In this document: positions 38,793 to 47,703 of the stretch, piece by piece
Position numbering within the stretch: position 1 is the stretch's first letter
How the letters are laid out: every line of letters begins with the position of its first letter
Source of the DNA: [Clostridium] saccharolyticum WM1
Lineage (GTDB): Bacteria > Bacillota > Clostridia > Lachnospirales > Lachnospiraceae
DNA length: 64,000 nt
Reading direction: 5' to 3'
Assembly (NCBI RefSeq): GCF_000144625.1
Contig: NC_014376.1
Location: 3,038,001 to 3,102,000, forward strand
The notes under the pieces: generated by a model
The model's database searches: none
What the model was told of the DNA's origin: nothing
The model's input: the letters and a program-made list of their open reading frames with translations, nothing else
Position numbers and translations under genes: made by a program

Positions 38793-40529
38793 CTACTTTT
38801 TATCGCCAGAACCACTACGCGTCATCAGAATTATCGCTTCTACGTGTGACGTAGCAGGAAACATATCCACCCCCCATCCCATCTTCGCCTCATACCCTTT
38901 TTTCCTAAAATACCCTAAATCCCTGGCCAGTGTCTCTGGCCCACAGGATACGTAAATCACCTTTTCCGGCCTGATTTTTGCTACAGAATCTATAAACTCT
39001 TCCGTGCTTCCACTTCTGGGGGGATCCATAAACACTACATCCACATGCTCTCCGATCTCTGCCATATTCATCATAAATTTCCCTGCATCATTGCAAAAAA
39101 ATCTGATATTCTTAATCCCGTTAATCTTTGCATTCTCCACGGCATCCTTCACTGCATCTCTGTTCAGTTCAACCCCAATTACTTCGTTTGCATATTTACT
39201 GGCAACAATCCCTATGGTTCCAATGCCGCAATACGCATCAATCACCCGCTCCTTTCCAGTAAGACCGGCAGCCTCAATAGCCTTCTGATAGAGAACCTCC
39301 GTCTGCACTGGATTTACCTGGTAAAAAGATTTAGAAGAAATACGGAATCGGCATCCGCAGAGAATATCTTCAATATACCCCTTTCCAAACAGCACATGCT
39401 CCTTATCTCCCAACACCATGCTTGTTTCCCGGTCATTTACATTCTGTATAATTGTAGTGATTTCCGGATGCTTTTCCCGAAGTGCTTTTACAAAATTATT
39501 CTTAGAGGGAAACACCGGTGATGAAGTTACCAGAACTACCATAACCTCACCCGTAGTAAACCCTCTTCGTATCAGTACATGACGTAATAAACCATAGCCG
39601 GTGTCCTCATCATAGGTTCGTATCTTAAAGGACTTCAACATACCTCGTATTGTACCGATTATCTCATCTGCCTTCTGATCCTCGATCATACAGCTTTCCA
39701 CTGGAACAACCCGATGGGAATTTGCCTCATATACACCGGAAATGGGATTGCCCTTTCTGTCATGATCAAATACCGCATGAACCTTATTGCGGTAATGATA
39801 AGGATTGTCCATGCCAATAATAGGAGCGACACGGCAAAAGGGCTTAAGCAACTCTTCCAGATTCTTTTGCTTTTGTTCCAGTTGTTTCTTATAGGGCATA
39901 TCCAATAACTGACAGCCTCCGCACTTTTGGAATACCGGGCATTTGGATGAGGTTTTTCCTTTTTCTCCACCTTCTTTATGAGACATGATCCCCTTATGTC
40001 CCCCAGTTTTGCCATATTTGCTGTTTATACTTCCATTGTTAACATTCTTACTATTGCTGTTAGCATTTTTGCCATCCCAATTGTATTTTCTTCTACCAGC
40101 GCTTCCGCCATTGCCATCCTTGATGCTATTTCTGTATTCAGTGTTGCTGCCATTACTATCCTTGTTGCCATACCTGACTCCGGTGTTGCTGCCCTTGCCA
40201 TCTCTGCCTCCAGGACTGCTGCCCCTGCCATCGCTGTTTCCATACCTGACTCCTATGTTACCGCCTTTGCCATCTCTGCCTTTAGGACTGCTGCCCCTAC
40301 CATCGCTGTTTCCATACCTACTGCCCAAAATGCCGTTCCTACCTCCGCTGCTTTCACTCTTATCGCCATTGTTACCGCCATAGTGCCCGCCCCTGTTATT
40401 GCTGCCCACATTGTCACTTCTACGCTTACTGCCGTCCTTTCCCTTTAGTCCCCCTATCTTCCCATTGTCACTGCCTTTTACCATACTGTCATTCCTGAAT
40501 TTTACTTTTTTCAGTCTGTTATCTATCAT
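38793..40529 (-). CDS. rlmD: 23S rRNA (uracil-5)-methyltransferase, RlmD/RumA family, with long disordered N-terminus
   Basis: 578 residues. From about residue 195 it is a normal RumA/TrmA-type enzyme: CPVFQKCGGC supplies [4Fe-4S] cysteines, VIDAYCGIGTIGI is SAM motif I, FMDPPRSG motif IV, and YVSCGPETLARDL holds the catalytic Cys (~530); SHVEAIILM is the conserved end. The first ~190 residues are Gly/Ser/Asn/Lys/Arg-rich, lacking hydrophobic residues, with tandem units of about 29 residues (RYGNSDGRGSSP...GRDGKG). A normal RumA begins with a TRAM domain instead, which is absent. ATG 40529 has GGAAAGGTAG upstream; an internal ATG near residue 182 could give a short form. Confidence 0.85.
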   Translation of the reverse strand: MIDNRLKKVKFRNDSMVKGSDNGKIGGLKGKDGSKRRSDNVGSNNRGGHYGGNNGDKSESSGGRNGILGSRYGNSDGRGSSPKGRDGKGGNIGVRYGNSDGRGSSPGGRDGKGSNTGVRYGNKDSNGSNTEYRNSIKDGNGGSAGRRKYNWDGKNANSNSKNVNNGSINSKYGKTGGHKGIMSHKEGGEKGKTSSKCPVFQKCGGCQLLDMPYKKQLEQKQKNLEELLKPFCRVAPIIGMDNPYHYRNKVHAVFDHDRKGNPISGVYEANSHRVVPVESCMIEDQKADEIIGTIRGMLKSFKIRTYDEDTGYGLLRHVLIRRGFTTGEVMVVLVTSSPVFPSKNNFVKALREKHPEITTIIQNVNDRETSMVLGDKEHVLFGKGYIEDILCGCRFRISSKSFYQVNPVQTEVLYQKAIEAAGLTGKERVIDAYCGIGTIGIVASKYANEVIGVELNRDAVKDAVENAKINGIKNIRFFCNDAGKFMMNMAEIGEHVDVVFMDPPRSGSTEEFIDSVAKIRPEKVIYVSCGPETLARDLGYFRKKGYEAKMGWGVDMFPATSHVEAIILMTRSGSGDKK

Positions 40530-40600
40530 ATATAAAATCTACCTTTCCATTATTGAGTCTCTTTATAGGATAAGCTCGCCCTAAAGTATAAGTTCAGCCT

Positions 40601-40883
40601 AAATATTATCTCTTCTTAAATATCATCTCTTCCCATATATTACTCTTCCCATATATTACTCTTCCCAAATATTATCTCTTCCCATATATTACTCTTCCCA
40701 TATATCATCTCTTCCCATATATTATCTCTTCCCATATATTATCTCTTCCCATATATCATCTCTTCCCAAATATTATCTCTTCCTTAAATATAACTCTTTT
40801 AAATACTATCCTTTTCTAAATACTATCTTTTCTTAAATATTATCTCTTCCAAATACAACTCTTTTTAAATATTATCTATTTCT
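40601..40883. repeat. AT-rich minisatellite, about 17 units of 15-18 bp, upstream of rlmD
   Basis: Units of the type ATATATTATCTCTTCCC and AAATATTATCTCTTCCC run head to tail from 40601 to 40883, most regular between 40620 and 40770 and decayed at the far end. Read toward rlmD each unit gives GGGAAGAGATAATATAT, i.e. a purine-rich ribosome-site-like block plus a -10-like TAATAT. Unit length changes of one base suggest replication slippage. Confidence 0.85.
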
Positions 40884-41202
40884 AAATTGACCCCAATTTT
40901 TATCTCCTTCTAATTAGTATCCCTTCTAAAAAAAATTTCTTCCTATATAATCTCTTTTTCTTTTTATTTCTCCCCAATTCTCCCAATCCAATCCGTTTAC
41001 CCAATAAATCCCGGTCTATTAAAGGCCAAAGGTATCTCCGCATCTGTTTTCCAGCGGTCCATTGCTCACTCTGTTTATCACAGCTATTATAATACATCTC
41101 CACCTCCAAAACCACCAAAATACCTCCATACATAAAAAATACTTGTATTATTTCGTCTCCCAGTTATAATAGATCATAAAAAGACATAAGGAAGTGAAAC
41201 AC
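40884..41202. other. AT-rich intergenic stretch between rlmD repeats and ProX-like gene
   Basis: No gene is supported; a minus-strand frame (40900-41133) lacks a ribosome site and looks like chance. CTTGTATTATTTC... near 41150 could be promoter sequence for the gene at 41203, but no convincing -35 box was seen. Confidence 0.4.
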
Positions 41203-41784
41203 ATGACCCATACATCCCCGACCTTTTACCTGGATGAAACCCTGTATGACGGACGGCCCAGTGACGTAGCTGGACGCCTTCCCAAAGAAATCCGTACTTA
41301 TGACCTTCTGGATAACTTAAACGTATCCTATCAGCGGGTAGACCATTCCCCTCTCCCCACCATAGAGGCCTGTCAGGAAGTTGATGCACTGTTAAAAATA
41401 GATATCTGCAAGAATCTTTTTCTCCGAAATGCCCAAAAAACCAGTTTCTATCTTCTCTTGCTGCCGGGCAGGAAAAAGTTTCGTACTGCTGCCCTTACCA
41501 AGCAAATCGGTTCTTCCAGGCTTTCCTTTGCTGAAGCGGAATACATGGCCCAATTCCTGGATATCACCCCTGGCTCGGTTTCAGTCCTGGGACTTATGAA
41601 TGATAAAGACCGCCGGGTCAGGCTGCTGATTGATAAAGATGTGCTTTCCAATGAATACTTTGGCTGCCATCCCTGTATTAATACCTCCAGCCTGAAGTTT
41701 AAAACCGCGGATCTTCTGGACAAAATCCTCCCGGCTATTCCTTGTGAATACACACTGGTGGACTTGCCTTCCGGCCAAGAATAA
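41203..41784 (+). CDS. ProX/YbaK-type aminoacyl-tRNA deacylase
   Basis: About 193 residues. The domain (EIRTYDLLDNLNVSYQRVDHSPLPTIEAC, ICKNLFLRNAQKTSFYLLLLPG, LGLMNDKDRRVRLLIDKDVL, FGCHPCINTSSLKFKTADLL) matches free-standing prolyl-tRNA synthetase-associated editing proteins (ProXp-ala/PrdX), which hydrolyse mischarged Ala-tRNA(Pro). The conserved Lys in KNLFLRN and the GCHPC/N motif are present. ATG 41203 is preferred over GTG 41194 because AAGGA lies nine to ten bases upstream. A single gene with its own terminator downstream. Confidence 0.8.
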   Translation: MTHTSPTFYLDETLYDGRPSDVAGRLPKEIRTYDLLDNLNVSYQRVDHSPLPTIEACQEVDALLKIDICKNLFLRNAQKTSFYLLLLPGRKKFRTAALTKQIGSSRLSFAEAEYMAQFLDITPGSVSVLGLMNDKDRRVRLLIDKDVLSNEYFGCHPCINTSSLKFKTADLLDKILPAIPCEYTLVDLPSGQE

Positions 41785-41818
41785 TTACGATTCTATCTGT
41801 AGCTTTTCGCTAAATAAA

Positions 41819-41851
41819 AACAGGGCAGGATCCAAATCTCCTGCCCCAATT
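41819..41851. terminator. Bidirectional terminator between ProX-like and GGDEF genes
   Basis: GGGCAGGA and TCCTGCCC pair around a short loop; the minus strand continues TGTTTTTATTT, so it serves the GGDEF gene best, and the ProX gene from the other side. Confidence 0.8.
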
Positions 41852-41899
41852 AATTCCTTTCTCGTTCCTTTCGAATCAACTGTCTTAATCCAAACTCCC

Positions 41900-42784
41900 T
41901 CACTCCTCATTAAAAAGTGCAATCCTGTTCTTTCCAGCCTGTTTTGCCTGATACATGGCCCGATCCGCCCTGGAAAATAGCTTTTGATAATTCTCCCCAC
42001 GTTTACCGGTTGTGGGAACGATTCCAATGCTGATAGAAAGATGCCCCTGTTCTTCCGGTATGATATCTTCAATCTTATCCAGCAAATTCTCCGCCCTTTC
42101 CCGGACGTTCCCCTCTTCCGTGAAAACAACAAACTCATCGCCGCCTACCCTTCCCACCAGATCCGGTTCCGGATAAATATCGCAAAGTATTCCGCCTACC
42201 TGCATCAGGATCCGGTCCCCGGCCAGATGGCCGAAACAGTCATTGATTTCTTTAAAATTATCAATATCAATCATGCAAAGCCAGCCCCAGCCGCCGTCCT
42301 TTATTTTTTTTTCTACCCGGTATTCAAAGGCTGTTTTGTTATATAAACCGGTGAGGCCATCCTTTATAGATTGAAGCAAAAGCTGCTCCTCCCTGGCCTT
42401 CAGCCCGGTAATATCCTGAAGTTTTCCAATAAGTTTAAGGGGACTTCCTGTCTCATCCTCCCATTGAGCCGTTAGCCTGCAACTGCACCAGTGGTATGGT
42501 TCACCTCTTTTTCCAAGACAGATTTCAAAGGATCGGATCTCTCCGTCTTTGGGCGCATTGTCCCTATGCTTTGCAAGAATCCGGCCAAAAGTCCTAAAAT
42601 CGATCTGTCCACTGGCATTTGGTGACAGATATAGCCTCCCATCTTTATAATAATACTCAAATAAAACCGTATCTTTAAAAAGACTTATGTTTCTGTACAT
42701 TTGCTCCGTCTCACTAAAACGGAAGAACTCATGCTCGTATACTGTATTCCGTTCCTCGAACCGCCTTCCTGAATTTCCTGTCAT
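41900..42784 (-). CDS. PAS-GGDEF diguanylate cyclase
   Basis: 294 residues. An N-terminal PAS-like domain (residues ~20-130; CLGKRGEPYHWCSCRLTAQW and LIGKLQDITGLKAREEQL is the PAC end) is linked by a helix to a GGDEF domain (DGLTGLYNKTAF, IDIDNFKEINDCFGHLAGD, GRVGGDEF at ~215, SISIGI). It should make c-di-GMP. The product-inhibition RxxD site is not intact (PEPD in its place), so feedback should be weak. It is cytosolic, with no membrane segment. The sensed signal is unknown. Confidence 0.88.
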   Translation of the reverse strand: MTGNSGRRFEERNTVYEHEFFRFSETEQMYRNISLFKDTVLFEYYYKDGRLYLSPNASGQIDFRTFGRILAKHRDNAPKDGEIRSFEICLGKRGEPYHWCSCRLTAQWEDETGSPLKLIGKLQDITGLKAREEQLLLQSIKDGLTGLYNKTAFEYRVEKKIKDGGWGWLCMIDIDNFKEINDCFGHLAGDRILMQVGGILCDIYPEPDLVGRVGGDEFVVFTEEGNVRERAENLLDKIEDIIPEEQGHLSISIGIVPTTGKRGENYQKLFSRADRAMYQAKQAGKNRIALFNEE

Positions 42785-42955
42785 GATCCTTCCCCCTGTA
42801 CCTGCTGGAATCCTTCATTCCGCATCTTTTCCATTCGTATATGGTATATGATAACGCTTTTTATCCGTATATGCAACCAATTTTTCAACCATTATTACGC
42901 ATATAATACGTAGCATCCGCAAAGAATATCCTTTATGATTAACCAAGAGGTGATA

Positions 42956-43297
42956 ATGTTGGATGAACAGTTTGTCAGGAATCGGATCACGGAGCTTCGG
43001 CTGAAAAAAGATATCTCCGAATATCAAATGAGCCTGGATCTTGGAAAAAACAAGAGCTATATCCAGGGAATTTCTTCAGGACGTTCCATGCCATCTATGA
43101 AACAATTTTTTGAAATCTGCGATTATCTTGAAATTACTCCCATAGAATTTTTTAATACGGAAAAAAAAGAACAGCCTCTTCTAAGGGAGGCCGCTGCGCT
43201 AATGAAAGACTTAACCAAAGAAGATTTGGAAGCGGTTTTCCCCATATTGCTGCGGCTCAAAGCAAGTGCGGACAATCAAAAACAGGCAGAACCGTAA
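42956..43297 (+). CDS. XRE-family helix-turn-helix regulator
   Basis: About 113 residues from ATG 42956 (GAGGTG six bases upstream). An HTH_3 domain occupies residues ~5-60 (RNRITELRLKKDISEYQMSLDLGKNKS, then SGRSMPSMKQFFEICDYL), followed by an acidic helical region that likely dimerises. Stand-alone unit with a strong terminator. The target is unknown; it may regulate itself. Confidence 0.75.
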   Translation: MLDEQFVRNRITELRLKKDISEYQMSLDLGKNKSYIQGISSGRSMPSMKQFFEICDYLEITPIEFFNTEKKEQPLLREAAALMKDLTKEDLEAVFPILLRLKASADNQKQAEP

Positions 43298-43318
43298 TCT
43301 CGGTCCTGCCTGTTTTAC
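43280..43318. terminator. Bidirectional terminator between the XRE and aminopeptidase genes
   Basis: AAAACAGGCAGAACCG and CGGTCCTGCCTGTTTT pair with a small bulge around TAATCT, with A- and T-runs for both directions. It overlaps the last codons of the XRE gene. Confidence 0.85.
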
Positions 43319-43321
43319 CGG

Positions 43322-45109
43322 TTAAATTGCTCTGGTACTCTCTTTCAGCCACATCCCTTCCTCGTCTGTCAGATACGGAGAAAGTGCTTCATAAACAGCT
43401 TTATGATAATCATTTAACAATTCCACATCCCGCCCTGTCATAAGGGATTGATCAATGGCTTCCAGATCAATGGGAACCATAGTCAGATATTCAAATTCCA
43501 TAAACTGCCCATACTCATTCTTTTCCGCCTTTTTACACACGATCAGATTTTCAGTTCGAACACCGTGACTTCCCTCAATATATACTCCAGGTTCATCGGA
43601 AGTAATCATGCCTTCCTCCAAAATACAGTTATCCTGGCGCTCCTGTACCATTCGCCACCGAAACCCATTGGGACGCTCATGGACGTTCAACAGATACCCT
43701 ACTCCATGACCGGTTCCATGATCAAAATTAATTCCCCGGCTCCAGAAGGGTTCTCTTGCCACATAATCCAGGGTCAGCCCTCTGCATCCATATAGGAATT
43801 TCACCGCTCCCAGACGCAGCATGCTGATGACGGTAAGAGTAAAATGCTCTCTCTCCTCCTTTGTCAGCGGTCCTACTGCAATGGTCCTCGTTACATCAGT
43901 GGTCCCTTCGTAATACTGTCCGCCTGAATCTACCAGATAAAGTCCCTTAGGCTCTATCTTCCCATTGCTTTCCTCAGTGGCTTTATAATGACACATAGCT
44001 GCATTGGCCCCATAAGCGGATATGGTATCAAAGCTTAGTCCTAAATTACCCTCCTGCTTGGAACGCAGATCATCTAAATACTCCTGGGCACTGACCTCTG
44101 TAATAGTTTCCTTCCCCACATTCTTCTTCAGCCAGCAAATAAATTTTACCATGGCTATTCCATCCTTAATGTGGGCTTTTTTCATATTTTCTACTTCCAC
44201 CGGGTTTTTCATAGCCTTTGAAAGAACAGTAGGGTTCATTTTATCAATGATCCGGTTGGAGCTGTCAAGATTTTTTACAATGGCATAATTGGTCCTGGCC
44301 GTTTCCAAAAGAACCTTCTGATCCCTTAACTGCTGTACTGCCGTATAAATGTCATTGTAGGGGCATACCGTTACGGAAAGTTCCTTAAAATAGGCTTTCA
44401 AATCATCCTTTAAAACCGTTTCATTGACGAAGAGATAGAAACGGTCCAAAGTGATCATGGCATAGGAAAGGACTACAGGATTGCATACCACATCATTTCC
44501 CCGGATGTTTAGAAGCCAGGCAATGTCATCCAGGCTAGTGAGGATATGAATGGTGGCCTTTTCTTTTTTCATCTGGCTTCTCAATTCTTCTATTTTCTGA
44601 GCAGATGACTTTCCTCCATACTTCTCCTCCAGGATCCAGGCCGGCTCCGCAGACAGATGGGGCCGTTCCTTCCATATTATATCCACCAGATCTTCCTTAT
44701 AGGCCAGAGTCACTTTCTTTTCTGCCAGAAGCATTTCCAAATCCTTTCCCAGCTGACAGTTTACCACCCGTCCGTCAAATCCCAGGCAGCCGCCTTCGGG
44801 AAGAACCTGATCTAAATATTCTGAAATTTCCGGAACCCCCGGTTGTCCCATTTTCTGCAGGGTGATTCCGCTTCCGTCAAGCTGTCTCCCGGCTTGTACA
44901 AAATAGCGGCCATCAGTCCACAGACAGGCCTCGTCTCTGGTGATCACAGCCGTACCTGCTGATCCGCTGAATCCGGTCATAAATTCTCTGCACTTAAAAT
45001 ATTCTCCTACATACTCAGATTCATGAAAATCTGAGGTTGGAATCATATAAGCATCCATATGATGCTCTGCCATTAAATTTCTTAATTGTTCCAGTCTTTC
45101 CTGAATCAT
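43322..45109 (-). CDS. Xaa-Pro aminopeptidase, M24B family
   Basis: 595 residues with two creatinase-like N-terminal domains and a C-terminal pita-bread domain. Metal ligands are visible: YLVDSGGQYYEGTTDVTRT (two Asp), the His in GTGHGVGYLLNVHE, Glu in ITSDEPGVY and Glu in VRTENLIV. Length fits the eukaryotic-like aminopeptidase P of Clostridia. It removes N-terminal residues from X-Pro peptides in the cytosol. It overlaps the dehydrogenase gene upstream by four bases (ATGA), so they are co-expressed. Confidence 0.9.
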   Translation of the reverse strand: MIQERLEQLRNLMAEHHMDAYMIPTSDFHESEYVGEYFKCREFMTGFSGSAGTAVITRDEACLWTDGRYFVQAGRQLDGSGITLQKMGQPGVPEISEYLDQVLPEGGCLGFDGRVVNCQLGKDLEMLLAEKKVTLAYKEDLVDIIWKERPHLSAEPAWILEEKYGGKSSAQKIEELRSQMKKEKATIHILTSLDDIAWLLNIRGNDVVCNPVVLSYAMITLDRFYLFVNETVLKDDLKAYFKELSVTVCPYNDIYTAVQQLRDQKVLLETARTNYAIVKNLDSSNRIIDKMNPTVLSKAMKNPVEVENMKKAHIKDGIAMVKFICWLKKNVGKETITEVSAQEYLDDLRSKQEGNLGLSFDTISAYGANAAMCHYKATEESNGKIEPKGLYLVDSGGQYYEGTTDVTRTIAVGPLTKEEREHFTLTVISMLRLGAVKFLYGCRGLTLDYVAREPFWSRGINFDHGTGHGVGYLLNVHERPNGFRWRMVQERQDNCILEEGMITSDEPGVYIEGSHGVRTENLIVCKKAEKNEYGQFMEFEYLTMVPIDLEAIDQSLMTGRDVELLNDYHKAVYEALSPYLTDEEGMWLKESTRAI

Positions 45110-46539
45110 TGTTTTGTCTCTCCTTTGGTTTCAAAATAATTCTCTATGGCCGCCCCGATCCCCTCGCTGTAGGTGGGATGGGCCCGCATGGCCAGCATTA
45201 ACTGTTCCGCGGTCAGCCCGTTTGCAATGGCCGTTGCCATCTCACTGATCATATCCGTTGCTCGGGGGCATACGATCTGTGCCCCAACCAGTGTACCGGA
45301 ATATTCCTCAAACACAAGATGGATAAACCCGTTCTGCTCTCTGGTTATAATGGATTTGCCGTTTCCGCTCATAGAATAACGGCCGCAGCTCACCTTCATG
45401 CTGCAGGCCCTGGCAGCCTCCCTGGTAAGTCCTACAGAAGCGATTTCAGGTTCCGTGTAAATGCAGCTTGGCACCACTGGCAGCTTGACAAACATGCCGT
45501 TGGGAACCACGGAAAGCCGGATGGTGTGTCCAACTCCCCCTATCTTTTCTACCACATAGGTTCCCTGTGCTGCCGCCACATGAGCCAGCTTGGTATGAGC
45601 CGCCACATCACCGATGGCATAAATCCCTGGTTCACTGGTTCTGAATTCTGAATCCACCTTTAAATGGCCATGTTCCATCTTAAGATCTACATCCTGTCCC
45701 ATCAGTCCTTCCAGACAGGGTGCGCGCCCTGCCGCCATGAGAACCTGTCCCGAACGGACAGTCTGTTCCTCTCCATTCACTTCAAATACGCATACCAGTC
45801 CCTGATTGGATTCCTCCCGGATCTCCTTAACCTTTGCCTTGCAATGGATTGTGATTCCTTTTCTTCTAAGTTCCTCTTCCAGAGCCTGTGAAACCTCGGA
45901 ATCCATTGGTCCCAATAAGTGAGCCTCACTTTCCAGTATGGTCACATGGGAACAGAGGGCGCTGAATATGGTGGCAAATTCTACCCCGATCACCCCGCCT
46001 CCGATGATGGTAAGCCGGTCGTAATTCCATGTGTCAGAAGCCAAAAGCCGGTCACTGGTCAGTACTCCCGGAAGATCTTCTCCTGGGATTTTTAACATTA
46101 CCGGCCTGGCTCCGGTAGCAATGATGATATGATCTGCTTCATAATAATCCTTGCCTCCGGGGCCGTTAACTTCCACGGTACGCCCCCGGCGTATGGTGGC
46201 TGTTCCCCAGATGACAGTTACTCCGGCTGCCTTAACAAGCTCTTCTACTTCCTTGCGGTATGCCTTTACGGAACGTTTTTTATAATTCTGCATTTTTTTA
46301 AAATCAAAAGAAATGAAATCTGTGGATACCCCAAATTCATCGCTGTTTTGTAGCGCCTGGAAAATACTGGAGGCATGGAGAAGAGCCTTCGTTGGAATAC
46401 AGCCCTTGTTGATACAGGTTCCTCCCAGTTTTTCCTTCTCCACTATGGCGGTTTTAATCCCCAGACCGGCTGCTTTTAAAGCAGCTGTATATCCTCCCGG
46501 TCCGCCTCCGATTACAATAATGTCATAATGTTCTGCCAC
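45106..46539 (-). CDS. lpdA: Dihydrolipoamide dehydrogenase
   Basis: 477 residues. GGGPGGYTAALKAA is the FAD-binding Rossmann motif, GGTCINKGCIPTK the redox-active Cys pair, IIGGGVIGVEFATIF the NAD-binding motif, YAIGDVA and the C-terminal RAHPTYSEG His-Glu pair complete the family. It re-oxidises lipoyl groups of 2-oxoacid dehydrogenase or glycine cleavage complexes, but no E1/E2 or gcv genes adjoin it. It runs from one base after the HAD gene's stop into the aminopeptidase gene. Confidence 0.92.
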   Translation of the reverse strand: MAEHYDIIVIGGGPGGYTAALKAAGLGIKTAIVEKEKLGGTCINKGCIPTKALLHASSIFQALQNSDEFGVSTDFISFDFKKMQNYKKRSVKAYRKEVEELVKAAGVTVIWGTATIRRGRTVEVNGPGGKDYYEADHIIIATGARPVMLKIPGEDLPGVLTSDRLLASDTWNYDRLTIIGGGVIGVEFATIFSALCSHVTILESEAHLLGPMDSEVSQALEEELRRKGITIHCKAKVKEIREESNQGLVCVFEVNGEEQTVRSGQVLMAAGRAPCLEGLMGQDVDLKMEHGHLKVDSEFRTSEPGIYAIGDVAAHTKLAHVAAAQGTYVVEKIGGVGHTIRLSVVPNGMFVKLPVVPSCIYTEPEIASVGLTREAARACSMKVSCGRYSMSGNGKSIITREQNGFIHLVFEEYSGTLVGAQIVCPRATDMISEMATAIANGLTAEQLMLAMRAHPTYSEGIGAAIENYFETKGETKQ

Positions 46540-47331
46540 TTACGCCTCCTGCCGGATCATTCCAAAATACAGGCAGGCATTTTTAATTCCTTCCTGATCA
46601 ATTGGATCCGTAACATAATCAGCTGCTTTTTTCAGTTCATCCATGGCATTTCCCATGGCAATTCCCTTACCTGCAATCTTTATAATGTCATAATCATTCA
46701 TGCTGTCTCCAAAGGCCACAGTCTCTGTAAGGGGGATTCTGAAATATTCGCAGAGCCTTACCAGGCCCATGGCCTTTGAGGCCTTCCGTTCCACCACATC
46801 TGCTCCCCGCTTATCGGCAAACATATGTACATGAATCTCCGGAAATTCCTCTTCCATAGCCTTAGCTCCAGCTTCATCTCCGATATAGGCCATGGTCCGT
46901 ACATCCAGTTCCACCAGACTTCCCGGATCCTCAAATCTTCTTCCGCATTCCCCCCAAAGATTTATATCATGTCTTTTTACCACCTCCGGGTGAATATAAT
47001 AATCACGGTCTCCCACTGTAGTGCCGACGCTGTAAGGGGTGTTCTCTGCATAAGAAAGAATCTTTCGAAGCAGTGCCTTATCAAAGGTATGTTCATAAAT
47101 CACGTTATCTCCTACGGTTACCTTTGTCCCATTGAGATGGATAATGGCATCCGGTTTAACCAAATCCCGGATCCCGGTGCTGAAAACGGAATCCATATCT
47201 CTGCCCGTTGCCAGTACGATTGTATAATTTTCTCTCAGCTTTTCTATGGTTTCTAAGGCGCTGGCAGGTATTGCCCAGTCCTTATGGTCTAGCAATGTCA
47301 TATCTACATCAAAGCTAACAATTGGTTTCAT
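46540..47331 (-). CDS. Cof-type HAD-superfamily phosphatase
   Basis: 263 residues: motif I FDVDMTLLD, motif II LATGRD, motif III Lys near RGADVVERKASKAMGL, and motif IV VAFGDSMNDYDII, with a C2B cap between. Such enzymes dephosphorylate sugar phosphates, FMN or other small phosphates; the substrate is not predictable. It begins the three-gene operon with lpdA and the aminopeptidase. Confidence 0.85.
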   Translation of the reverse strand: MKPIVSFDVDMTLLDHKDWAIPASALETIEKLRENYTIVLATGRDMDSVFSTGIRDLVKPDAIIHLNGTKVTVGDNVIYEHTFDKALLRKILSYAENTPYSVGTTVGDRDYYIHPEVVKRHDINLWGECGRRFEDPGSLVELDVRTMAYIGDEAGAKAMEEEFPEIHVHMFADKRGADVVERKASKAMGLVRLCEYFRIPLTETVAFGDSMNDYDIIKIAGKGIAMGNAMDELKKAADYVTDPIDQEGIKNACLYFGMIRQEA

Positions 47332-47412
47332 CTATTTTCACCTGTTTTTCTTCCTAAAATAATCCTTCTTTATCATAATATCTTAAATTTGAAATTTTTT
47401 CAAGAAATATAC

Positions 47413-47441
47413 TTTACCAATCCGAAACTTTCTGCTATAAT
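47413..47441 (+). promoter_or_regulatory. Sigma-A-type promoter for tRNA-Pro
   Basis: TTTACC (47413-47418) and TATAAT (47436-47441) are 17 bases apart, and the tRNA begins 19 bases later. Confidence 0.75.
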
Positions 47442-47460
47442 ACCATATGTGTCACGGAAA

Positions 47461-47534
47461 CGGAGTATGGCGTAGCTTGGTAGCGCGCTCGGCTGGGGGC
47501 CGAGAGGTCGCAGGTTCAAATCCTGTTACTCCGA
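47461..47534 (+). tRNA. tRNA-Pro (anticodon GGG)
   Basis: A 74-base cloverleaf: acceptor CGGAGTA/TACTCCG, D-arm with GCGTAGCTTGGTAGCGC, anticodon stem CTCGG/CCGAG enclosing CTGGGGG (anticodon GGG), T-arm GCAGG-TTCAAAT-CCTGT, discriminator A. CCA is not encoded. It reads CCC and CCT proline codons. Confidence 0.97.
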
Positions 47535-47545
47535 CTGATAAAATT

Positions 47546-47597
47546 GTAAAAGTACCGGTTTTTCTTACGTGTGTAAGGTATCCGGTATTTTTTGTAT
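47546..47597 (+). terminator. Terminator after tRNA-Pro
   Basis: TACCGG ... CCGGTA with inner CTTAC/GTAAG forms a stem followed by TTTTTTG, about 15 bases after the tRNA. Confidence 0.7.
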
Positions 47598-47703
47598 TTC
47601 ATTTTTCCAGAATTTCATATTTCCAGATAAACAGGACTCTTTATAAGACCTTACGGGCGCAAATAATTCCGGCTTTCATACATCGTTCAGGAGGTATGCT
47701 TTT

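Noticed and set aside
39978..40448. Long plus-strand frames (Leu/Pro- and Ala/Ile-rich) opposite the rlmD extension
   Set aside because: They are antisense shadows of the repetitive Gly/Ser/Asn codons; no ribosome site and no promoter were seen.
40601..40883. Possible CRISPR array
   Set aside because: Units are head to tail, 15-18 bases long and have no unique spacers; no cas genes are near.
40900..41133. 77-codon minus-strand frame upstream of rlmD repeats
   Set aside because: AT-rich chance frame with no ribosome site or recognisable composition.
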